Origin: Sphingobacteriales bacterium
GTDB lineage: Bacteria; Bacteroidota; Bacteroidia; Chitinophagales; Chitinophagaceae
Reading direction: 5' to 3'
NCBI GenBank assembly: GCA_003963365.1
Contig: RXJG01000006.1
Span: 206,495-270,494 of the forward strand
Length of the DNA stretch: 64,000 nucleotides
Under the pieces are notes generated by a model, which made no database searches, was not told the DNA's origin, and saw nothing but the letters and a program-made list of their open reading frames with translations. Within the stretch, counting starts at the first letter, position 1. Each line of letters begins with the position of its first letter. Position numbers and translations under genes: made by a program. This document shows, in pieces, positions 27,718-34,838 of the stretch.

Positions 27718-28881
27718 ATGATTTCCACTTCAGCATATATACCAGGCAACAGGGTACAGTTAATACGTGGCGGCAAAGCATATTTCGATCTGTTGCTGAA
27801 ACTTATTAATGAAGCAAATGATTGCATTCATCTGCAAACTTATATTTACGATGGGGATGAAACCGGCCAAATGATTGCTGATGCGTTGGTAGCAGCCTCT
27901 GCCAGGAGTGTAAAAGTGTACCTGATGGCTGATGGATATGCCTCCCAAAGTTTGCATCAGCCATTTATTGATGAATTGAGATCAAAGAATATTGAGTTCC
28001 GTTATTTTGAACCCGTCTTCCGCAGTAAGAAATTTTATTTTGGAAGAAGATTACATCACAAATTGTTTGTGGCAGATACAAAATATGCATTAGTTGGCGG
28101 CATAAACATTAGCGACCGATATAATGATATGCCCGATGAACCTGCCTGGTTAGATTATGCTTTATTTACTGAAGGCCCCATTGTTCAGCAACTTTGTGTC
28201 CTCTGCTGGAAAACCTGGTTAGGATTTACAAGAATGGGATTAACCCCCTGCGAGGAAAATAACATTCAGTTTAATATTCCAGCCGAAGAACAAGCGTTGA
28301 TAAGAATGCGCCGAAACGATTGGGTCCGCAGAAAGAATAATATTTCAGCTACTTATATTGAAATGTTTACCAAATCACAATCGCATATTACTATTCTCTG
28401 CAGTTATTTTTTACCGGGCCGTGTTATAAGAAGAAATATTATTAAAGCCGTAAAACGGGGCGTAAAGATCAAAGTGATTCTTGCAGGTTTATCCGATATA
28501 AAAATGGCGAAGCTTGCAGAAAGATGGATGTATGACTGGTTATTGAGAAACAGGATTGAGATATACGAATACCAGCCAACCGTACTGCATGGAAAGCTGG
28601 CAGTATGCGATAGTGAATGGATGACCGGTGGCTCTTATAATATCAATGACATTAGTGCTTATGCAAGTATTGAGCTAAACCTTGATGTAAGGAAAAATGA
28701 ATTTGCGTTACAAACAGAAAAAATACTGGAAGAATTATGTGAAAAAGATTGCATTAAGATCACCCGGGAATATCATCTCAAAAAGAAAAATATTTTCTTT
28801 CAGTTTTCCCGTTGGGTTTCCTATGAAATATACCGTTTAACCTTATATTTCTTTACGTTCTATTTTAAAAATGAAAATTAA
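27718..28881 (+). CDS. Phospholipase D-family protein, cardiolipin synthase B-like
   Basis: Probably joins or exchanges phospholipid headgroups to make cardiolipin. Two complete HKD motifs are present: HHKLFVADTKYALVGGIN and LHGKLAVCDSEWMTGGSYN, each with the downstream G/N. No N-terminal membrane helices are present, as in ClsB-type enzymes. The C-terminus carries an amphipathic or hydrophobic segment YEIYRLTLYFFTFYF that could bind the membrane. ATG 27718 is chosen; a TTG at 27667 directly after the polX stop would add 17 residues. It lies close behind polX. A nuclease role for a PLD protein next to a repair polymerase is conceivable but less likely. Confidence 0.85.
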   Translation: MISTSAYIPGNRVQLIRGGKAYFDLLLKLINEANDCIHLQTYIYDGDETGQMIADALVAASARSVKVYLMADGYASQSLHQPFIDELRSKNIEFRYFEPVFRSKKFYFGRRLHHKLFVADTKYALVGGINISDRYNDMPDEPAWLDYALFTEGPIVQQLCVLCWKTWLGFTRMGLTPCEENNIQFNIPAEEQALIRMRRNDWVRRKNNISATYIEMFTKSQSHITILCSYFLPGRVIRRNIIKAVKRGVKIKVILAGLSDIKMAKLAERWMYDWLLRNRIEIYEYQPTVLHGKLAVCDSEWMTGGSYNINDISAYASIELNLDVRKNEFALQTEKILEELCEKDCIKITREYHLKKKNIFFQFSRWVSYEIYRLTLYFFTFYFKNEN

Positions 28882-29888
28882 TCTCCCTTTATCCGTTTCA
28901 ATAATGCTTTTACAACCTTCCAGTCCCATTTGGAAAATCGTCCCCGTTGTACAACCAGTTCATTATCTTTTGGGTGCTGCAGAAAATAATGAAATACAAA
29001 TTTTTCTCTGGGTTCCTTCCACCCTATTATTTGTCCAAAGCGCAGATCATTAAACACCAGCGTATCACTGTAATATTCCACCGTATAAAACTGCCGGGAA
29101 AACCGGATTAACTTTTGTAAATCCCCGTGATTACTTATTGGTTTTAATAATGAATCATTACGGGGAAAATATTCAAAGCTCATTTTCTTTTCTCTGTCAA
29201 ACACGGAGCGGAATCCAACATGGTATCCACTATCATTTCCGGCAACAACAAACCATAACCAATTTTGTAATGGTGCCGGTGTGGTAAAATACCGGGTATA
29301 ACTAATATGTTGTTCTTTCAGAATTGACCTAACCTCTCTATCAATGGTATATTTATTAATGAGACAATACATTAAATAAAAAACGGGAATAATTAATCCA
29401 AATCTCCACCATTGCTTTCGTTTAGGCGAATACCTGTTTAGATATAGTAACACTATTAAAGCAATGACCGGCCATATAGAGAAGAAAAAATCAGCCACAT
29501 AAATGGAGTTAAATGAAATTCTTTTGTGACTGAATGGTTCAAACCATCCTACCCCGTAGTTATTAAACGCATCAATAAAAATGTGTATGAAAATAACGCC
29601 TCCAAAAAATAATACCCATCTTCCCAACCTGATATCATGCGGCCGGTGCCATTTTTCAGCAATCAATGCAAAAATTGGCGCTATTAATGTGCAGAATAGA
29701 ATGGAATGAGTAAAGCCACGGTGAGCCAGCAAACCCGAAGGGATATCCATCCAGAAAGAAGCAAGAAAATCAATATCGGGAATGCTTTGAGCCAACGCAC
29801 CCCATATCATTGCTTTTTTACCTAATGTTTTTCCTGCAAAGGCTTCGCCCATGCAGGCCCCGAGTGCAATGTGAGTGATGGAATCCAT
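28878..29888 (-). CDS. YdjM/DUF457-type membrane-bound metal-dependent hydrolase
   Basis: Integral membrane protein of the LexA-regulated YdjM group (DUF457). The N-terminus MDSITHIALGACMGEAFAG and the HRGFTHSILFC motif contain the conserved His and Asp residues thought to bind metal. Four to five hydrophobic helices lie within about 20-175. A soluble C-terminal domain (about 180-336) contains many aromatic residues and is not recognised. Its stop overlaps the convergent phospholipase D gene by 4 bases. Enzymatic activity is unproven for the family. A universal stress protein gene lies 64 bases upstream on the same strand. Confidence 0.85.
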   Translation of the reverse strand: MDSITHIALGACMGEAFAGKTLGKKAMIWGALAQSIPDIDFLASFWMDIPSGLLAHRGFTHSILFCTLIAPIFALIAEKWHRPHDIRLGRWVLFFGGVIFIHIFIDAFNNYGVGWFEPFSHKRISFNSIYVADFFFSIWPVIALIVLLYLNRYSPKRKQWWRFGLIIPVFYLMYCLINKYTIDREVRSILKEQHISYTRYFTTPAPLQNWLWFVVAGNDSGYHVGFRSVFDREKKMSFEYFPRNDSLLKPISNHGDLQKLIRFSRQFYTVEYYSDTLVFNDLRFGQIIGWKEPREKFVFHYFLQHPKDNELVVQRGRFSKWDWKVVKALLKRIKGD

Positions 29889-29952
29889 GATTATTCAGAA
29901 AATAATTCCTGGGAATAATGAATAACTTAAATGCTGAAGCCTTAAAGTTAAT

Positions 29953-30792
29953 TTATTTATTATGAGCAATAAACAAAGGGAACTTTGTTTCTTTCATCAG
30001 CACATCGGCCATACTGGAACGAAACCATCTTGAAACCATTCCTCGCCGGTATGCGCCTAACACCACCAGCACATTTTCTTTTTCTTCTTTAAGGTGATTG
30101 ATGATTTCAATCTCGGGTATGCCTTTTAATGCAGTGTAATTTGTTTTGGGAAAATGCCGCTTCATGAATTCTTTCATCAGCTTATTATCTGGTATGTGCA
30201 GGTTATTATCCATATAACGAACCGAAACAACTTTACACGGCAACGTTGCTAACTGTGGCAATGTATAATTTAACATGCGGATGGCAAATACAGATGATGG
30301 CTCACCATCATACAAAAGCAAAATCTTTTCAATGGGTTTGTATTTGGATGGTACTAATATAACAGGGCATTGTACTTCACTCAGCAACTCACGAATAAAA
30401 CGGGTGGGTTTCTTTTCATCATAATGAGTCAGTGTTTCGTTGGTATCTATCACCACCAGGTCTGCGTAAATACTTTCATGCAGTAATTCTTTTATCGCTA
30501 TCCGCTGATCGTGGTGAATAGTGTAGTGAATACCATTGGCCTGGCTTGCCTGTTCAAATTGCTGTACTGCTGTTTCTCTTGCTTTTTTATCTATTGCCTC
30601 GTACTCCTTTAGTTTTGTTTCGGAAACACCTTTATCCGTTATTAACTCGTAAATTTTATGACTATGGTAAGTAAGGTCTTCTAAAGAAACACCTACCAAG
30701 TGAGCATCATTTTGTTTGGCAAGATTGATGGCATAATCTTTTGTGCTATCACTGAATTTTAAGCCATCAAAAGCTGCTAAAAACTTTTTCAT
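29953..30792 (-). CDS. Tandem universal stress protein (UspA x2)
   Basis: Two UspA-like Rossmann domains (about 1-145 and 150-279) in one 279-residue cytoplasmic protein, a common Bacteroidota form. The first begins MKKFLAAFDGLKFSDSTKDY, and the second has EKILLLYDGEPSSVFAIRM and LVVLGAYRRGMVSRWFRSSM, which resembles the ATP-binding G-x-R-G-x(9)-G-S loop. Likely roles are stress survival or nucleotide sensing. It is upstream of the YdjM-like gene and may be co-transcribed with it. A TAGCTTTG box precedes it. Confidence 0.92.
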   Translation of the reverse strand: MKKFLAAFDGLKFSDSTKDYAINLAKQNDAHLVGVSLEDLTYHSHKIYELITDKGVSETKLKEYEAIDKKARETAVQQFEQASQANGIHYTIHHDQRIAIKELLHESIYADLVVIDTNETLTHYDEKKPTRFIRELLSEVQCPVILVPSKYKPIEKILLLYDGEPSSVFAIRMLNYTLPQLATLPCKVVSVRYMDNNLHIPDNKLMKEFMKRHFPKTNYTALKGIPEIEIINHLKEEKENVLVVLGAYRRGMVSRWFRSSMADVLMKETKFPLFIAHNK

Positions 30793-30808
30793 CGCTCAAA
30801 ATTTTAAC

Positions 30809-30816
30809 CAAAGCTA
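30809..30816 (-). promoter_or_regulatory. Candidate -7 box TAGCTTTG for the stress-protein gene
   Basis: The minus-strand octamer matches TAnnTTTG. It ends 16 bases before the ATG at 30792, giving a leader of about 11 nt. No -33 TTG is seen. Confidence 0.4.
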
Positions 30817-30870
30817 TTATAAGCCTCCGTAAAATCGGGTGATGGCCATTAGTAAAACCGGTGATTATTA

Positions 30871-32031
30871 TCAAAACTTGTAAACATGCCGCATATAATA
30901 CATGCCGGGCAATACATTTCCGGAGAAATCAAATAAAGTACAGTTTTCATAGGAGGAGCCTTTACCCCATTGATCAGGCATTGATGAAGTAATCCATGCC
31001 GGTTCCCAGTATTGAATACCACATCCTCCTCCATTAATGATAGCCTGGGTTAAATCGGTCATATACTTTAATTGTCCTTCTTTGCTGATAGGATACCCCG
31101 CCACTTCTGCTTCCGCATTAATAAAATTATTATAATTATCTGCATAGTCTGTTGTCCATGGATAAGCAGCTTCCACAATCATTACTTTCTTGTTATAAGT
31201 CTTTTTAAGCCGGGAGATGATCAGGCTTATGGAATCCATTTTATTAACCGTACTCCATTTTGAATAATGTGATAACCCAATAATATCAAAATCAGTTACG
31301 CCATTTTTACTAATAACAGCCTCCGCCCAGTCTAGTGCGGTTTGCAGTTGAGCTTCGTGCAAAATAATCTGCGGTTTTATAATTGAGCCGGCAGAAAAAT
31401 CCCTTACTGCTTTAATACCGCTTTTAAGTAATTCAGCAAAAGCACTGTAATTATTGTTTTCTACTTTTCCCAAAGGCCAGAGCATTCCAAAGTTCGTTTC
31501 ATTTCCAACCTGTATCATTTCGGGAGTAAGGTTCTTGCTTTTTAAATAATTAAGCACCCGTAAAGTATAATTGTAAACCGAATCTTTCAATACTGCCAAA
31601 CTTAATCCCTGCCAGGCTGCAGGAGTAACTTGTTTTTGCGGATCAGCCCAGTTATCGGAATAATGTAAATCTAAGTTTACTGCCATCCCATTTTCTTTTG
31701 CTCTCCTTATTGTTTTTTCCAAATCACTTAATTCACTGTATAATTTACCTCCGGTTAAACGTTTAAACCAGTCTGGGTTATTCCATAATCTTACCCTTAT
31801 GGTATTAGCCCCGTAATCACTAAATATTTTGAATGGATCTTTTTGTTTACCTGAATCGTAATACTTACCATTATAATCTTCTATCTCGTTTACAAAGGAG
31901 AGATCAGCTCCAAAAGAAAATTTTTCCCAGTTGATTTTAGTATTACTGGTTGATATGTTTTGTGATGAGGATTTTATACTGCAGGCAAAAAAAATAAAAC
32001 CAAAAACTATTACAACGGGAATATATTTCAT
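30871..32031 (-). CDS. Arabinogalactan endo-beta-1,4-galactanase, GH53 lipoprotein
   Basis: Hydrolyses beta-1,4-galactan side chains of pectin, probably at the cell surface. A lipobox signal (FGFIFFACS, Cys about 17) precedes a GH53 TIM barrel (about 30-380). Visible landmarks are FSDYGANTIRVRLWNNP, NLDLHYSDNWADP, the acid/base Glu in IQVGNETNFGMLW, and the nucleophile Glu in IVEAAYPWT. The 386-residue length is usual. No SusC/SusD pair or other glycosidase adjoins it, so it is an orphan relative to normal utilisation loci. The terminator downstream of rpoD (32067-32096) isolates it from that gene. Confidence 0.93.
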   Translation of the reverse strand: MKYIPVVIVFGFIFFACSIKSSSQNISTSNTKINWEKFSFGADLSFVNEIEDYNGKYYDSGKQKDPFKIFSDYGANTIRVRLWNNPDWFKRLTGGKLYSELSDLEKTIRRAKENGMAVNLDLHYSDNWADPQKQVTPAAWQGLSLAVLKDSVYNYTLRVLNYLKSKNLTPEMIQVGNETNFGMLWPLGKVENNNYSAFAELLKSGIKAVRDFSAGSIIKPQIILHEAQLQTALDWAEAVISKNGVTDFDIIGLSHYSKWSTVNKMDSISLIISRLKKTYNKKVMIVEAAYPWTTDYADNYNNFINAEAEVAGYPISKEGQLKYMTDLTQAIINGGGCGIQYWEPAWITSSMPDQWGKGSSYENCTLFDFSGNVLPGMYYMRHVYKF

Positions 32032-32066
32032 ACGAATTCTATATAAATTTCTGGTAAAGTTAACTC

Positions 32067-32096
32067 AAAAAAAATCCCGCCATTATTGGCGGGATT
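32067..32096 (-). terminator. Intrinsic terminator for the sigma-factor gene
   Basis: On the minus strand a perfect 9-bp stem AATCCCGCC / GGCGGGATT with a 6-base loop runs into eight T. It lies 51 bases after the sigma-factor stop. Confidence 0.93.
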
Positions 32097-32146
32097 ATAC
32101 TAACCCATATTAAAGTAAATATTTAATTGCTGAATGATAACAAAGA

Positions 32147-33004
32147 TTAACCCAGGTATGCTTTTAATGCATTACTGTAACGGGCTTTCTGCAAACGTTT
32201 AATGGCCCTTTCTTTAATCTGGCGGATGCGTTCTTTTGTCAAATCATATTTTTGACCGATCTGTTCAATGGTTACCCCATTTTCTCCATCCAGTCCAAAA
32301 TATGCATTAACGATTTCAGCTTCCCTTGGGCTTAATGATTTAAGCACACGGCGAATTTCATTTCGCAGAGAATCTTTCATCACATCATCATCTGTATCAT
32401 CGCTGCCTTCCAGTAAATCACCCATAGCCACATCTTCTGCTTCGTGAACCGGGGCATCCAATGAACTATGACGGGTATTACTCTGGAAGATGTTGTTGAT
32501 CTCCGTTTCACTCATTTCGAGTATTTCAGCTAACTCTTCGGTTGATGGCTCCCGTTCATGTTCCTGTTCAAAAGCCATGTAAGCTTTGTTAGCCTTGTTA
32601 TACGTGCCAATTTTGTTTTGAGGCAGGCGGACTAATCTGCCCTGCTCTGCCAACGCCTGTAAAATGGACTGGCGAATCCACCATACAGCGTAAGAGATAA
32701 ATTTGAAACCTTTTGTTTCATCAAAGCGTTGTGCCGCTTTAATTAAGCCGAGGTTACCCTCGTTAATTAAGTCACTTAAGGAAAGACCCTGGTGCTGGTA
32801 CTGCTTTGCAACGGATACTACGAAACGTAAATTGGCCTGAACAAGCTTGTCTAAAGCTCTCTGGTCGCCCATTTTGATGCGTTGCGCTAAAACAGTTTCC
32901 TCTTCGGGGGTAATCATCGAAATCTTCGATATTTCCTGCAAGTACTTCTCCACCGCCTGCGAATCGCGGTTGGTAATCTGTGTAGCAATTTTGAGTTGCC
33001 TCAT
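32147..33004 (-). CDS. rpoD: Primary RNA polymerase sigma factor (RpoD/SigA, Bacteroidota short form)
   Basis: Housekeeping sigma-70 that recognises the TAnnTTTG promoters seen across this window. It has 285 residues and lacks the long region 1.1 and non-conserved domain of proteobacterial RpoD, as is normal for Bacteroidota. Region 1.2 begins SQAVEKYLQEISKISMITPE, region 2 includes LRFVVSVAKQYQHQGLSLSD and FISYAVWWIRQSILQALAEQ, region 3 is the EREPSTEELAEIL block, and region 4 has the helix-turn-helix VTIEQIGQKYDLTKERIRQI followed by KERAIKRLQKAR. A candidate box TAAATTTG lies about 98 bases upstream. Confidence 0.97.
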   Translation of the reverse strand: MRQLKIATQITNRDSQAVEKYLQEISKISMITPEEETVLAQRIKMGDQRALDKLVQANLRFVVSVAKQYQHQGLSLSDLINEGNLGLIKAAQRFDETKGFKFISYAVWWIRQSILQALAEQGRLVRLPQNKIGTYNKANKAYMAFEQEHEREPSTEELAEILEMSETEINNIFQSNTRHSSLDAPVHEAEDVAMGDLLEGSDDTDDDVMKDSLRNEIRRVLKSLSPREAEIVNAYFGLDGENGVTIEQIGQKYDLTKERIRQIKERAIKRLQKARYSNALKAYLG

Positions 33005-33344
33005 AATGTGTAAAAATATTACTGTTGATAAGAACGATAATAGACAGGAAAAGTTAAACGAATGCTGTAAATCATTGGTTAAAAAGTCCCTGAACCATTG
33101 GCAAATTTACAACGCAGTTTTCGCAAATCATAGCCCTCTGTGGATAACTAGGCTATTTTGGGTATAAACTAACCTATAGTAACACTTATCAATAATCATA
33201 TAACCATTTACAGTACTGCATTACAGCATACAAGTTTTTTTAAAAAAATTTTTTAAAAAATCTCTTTTTATATTGACTAAATCATTCATATGTAGAAGTC
33301 CGGCTACATTCTATTCCATTGAGGGATTACACTATATTTGAGTC
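33005..33344. other. Divergent intergenic region between rpoD and threonine aldolase
   Basis: This 340-bp gap has no convincing gene. It holds a minus-strand box TAAATTTG (33102-33109) that could start an rpoD transcript with a leader of about 90 nt. It also has a dense alternating T-tract/A-tract run (about 33234-33262), likely curved or easily melted DNA, and the TATATTTG box for the rightward gene. Confidence 0.5.
33333..33340 (+). promoter_or_regulatory. -7 box TATATTTG directly before threonine aldolase
   Basis: A full TAnnTTTG match ends 4 bases before the ATG at 33345. With the 5-nt spacing fixed by rnpB, transcription would begin at the start codon itself, predicting a leaderless mRNA. 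Confidence 0.5.
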
Positions 33345-34364
33345 ATGATAATCGATTACCGCTCTGATACTGTTACGAAACCCACTCATGGTATGCTGGA
33401 TGCCATGATGAAAGCCAGCGTAGGCGATGATGTTTTTGGCGAAGACCCCGGCATTAATCAACTGGAACAAATGGCTGCGGAGATGTTTGGGATGGAGGCT
33501 GCTCTTTTTTGCCCTTCCGGCACCATGACTAATCAAATTGCCATAAAAGTGCATACCCGCCCGGGGGATGAGGTAATATGTGATAAACTCTCTCATATAT
33601 ACCAGTACGAAGGTGGCGGTATAGCATTTAATTCGGGAGCCTCTGTAAAATTAATAGAAGGGATGCGGGGATTGGTTACGGCTGATGAGGTGGAAGCTGG
33701 TATAAACCCCGATGATGTACATAAAGCAAAGACCAGCCTCGTAAGTCTGGAAAACACCTCTAACCGGGGTGGCGGAAGTTGTTATGACTTTTCGGAAATC
33801 AAAAAAATAAAAAATGTTTGTGTAAACCATAATTTAACACTTCACTTAGATGGTGCAAGATTGTTCAACGCATTGGTAGCAAAGAATGAATCGCCGAAAT
33901 TGTATGGAGAAACCTTTGATTCTATATCCATCTGCCTGAGCAAAAGTTTAGGTTGCCCGGTGGGAAGCCTGTTACTGGGAACAAAGGATTTTATTAAACA
34001 ATCCCGCCGTATAAGAAAAGTATTTGGTGGTGGTATGAGACAGGCAGGATATTTAGCCGCAGCCGGAATATATGCTTTAACGCATAACATTAACCGCCTT
34101 TCCGAAGATCACAAACATGCAAAACTGGTGGCCCAGACTTTACTGAAAAAAGATTTTACAGGCCATATGCTTCCGGTTGAAACAAATATTATCATTTTTG
34201 AAGTGGTGGGCCATCATTACACAGCTAAATCACTGGCAGAGAAATTAAGAACAAATGATATTTATTGTATTGCTATTTCACCCACACAAATAAGAATGGT
34301 ATTTCATTTGGATATTACACCCGAAATGGTGCAACGAACCATACAGGTCATCCAGGCTGTTTAA
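33345..34364 (+). CDS. ltaE: Low-specificity L-threonine aldolase
   Basis: PLP enzyme that splits threonine or allo-threonine to glycine and acetaldehyde. The start MIIDYRSDTVTKPTHGMLDA is typical and fixes the ATG at 33345. Other landmarks are GDDVFGEDPGINQLE, FCPSGTMTNQIA, the cofactor-holding Asp in LHLDGARLFNA, and the PLP lysine K200 in CLSKSLGCPVGSLL. The length of 339 residues is normal. Its stop overlaps that of the convergent small exported protein by 3-4 bases. Confidence 0.96.
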   Translation: MIIDYRSDTVTKPTHGMLDAMMKASVGDDVFGEDPGINQLEQMAAEMFGMEAALFCPSGTMTNQIAIKVHTRPGDEVICDKLSHIYQYEGGGIAFNSGASVKLIEGMRGLVTADEVEAGINPDDVHKAKTSLVSLENTSNRGGGSCYDFSEIKKIKNVCVNHNLTLHLDGARLFNALVAKNESPKLYGETFDSISICLSKSLGCPVGSLLLGTKDFIKQSRRIRKVFGGGMRQAGYLAAAGIYALTHNINRLSEDHKHAKLVAQTLLKKDFTGHMLPVETNIIIFEVVGHHYTAKSLAEKLRTNDIYCIAISPTQIRMVFHLDITPEMVQRTIQVIQAV

Positions 34365-34726
34365 TCAACTGCTAAAAATTTAGACTGCCCAATAATCTTT
34401 CCCTGTTCATCTGTTAACTGCAGCCGGCCATAACCTTTAAAACTGATTTTTAACTCAATCATCCGGAATGTAGTGCTGGTAGGACTGTTAAATTTATCTG
34501 CCGCAGTAATATCCCCGGAATTATTAAGTATCCTGATAGTATACTGCTGTTTGTTTAAGCCCTCAAGTTTTACGATAACCCTGTTATTTCTTACGGGGTT
34601 GGGCATTATGGTAATAGTAATTGGATGGTTGCTGTTTCCGTTGGGTGTTTTACCCTCCGTGTTTTGTGAAAAAGATTGCAAAGACATTAAAGTCAGTAAT
34701 AAAAAAGCCGTCAAGCCATTTTTCAT
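34361..34726 (-). CDS. Small exported protein with a sorting-domain-like fold
   Basis: A 121-residue protein of unknown role. The ATG at 34726 gives a clear signal peptide (MKNGLTAFLLLTLMSLQSFS, cleavage before QN). Upstream in-frame codons to 34780 lack one. The mature part has MPNPVRNNRVIVKLEGLNKQ, then IRILNNSGDI and a GYGRLQLTDEQGK strand, which resembles the beta-sandwich seen in C-terminal sorting domains of type IX secretion, but as a stand-alone protein. There is no catalytic motif. It could be a periplasmic or secreted accessory protein; the resemblance is by eye only. Confidence 0.7.
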   Translation of the reverse strand: MKNGLTAFLLLTLMSLQSFSQNTEGKTPNGNSNHPITITIMPNPVRNNRVIVKLEGLNKQQYTIRILNNSGDITAADKFNSPTSTTFRMIELKISFKGYGRLQLTDEQGKIIGQSKFLAVD

Positions 34727-34778
34727 GAGATCTGGGTTTTGCGAATAAGAAATTAGGACTTTCCAGGGCGACGGGCAC

Positions 34779-34803
34779 AAAAAACGAAGCCCGGGGGCTT
34801 CGT
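34779..34803 (-). terminator. Intrinsic terminator for the Prc-like protease gene
   Basis: On the minus strand an 8-bp perfect stem ACGAAGCC / GGCTTCGT with a 4-base loop is followed by a run of T. It sits 36 bases beyond the protease stop. Confidence 0.9.
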
Positions 34804-34838
34804 AGTATGTTTAGTATAATATTTATTTTGGCTTTTTC

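Noticed and set aside
33234-33262. Alternating T-tract and A-tract run, considered as an intrinsic terminator or origin element
   Set aside because: The stem would consist of A-T pairs only, no DnaA-box cluster is near, and no gene ends there. Kept only as a note in the intergenic entry.
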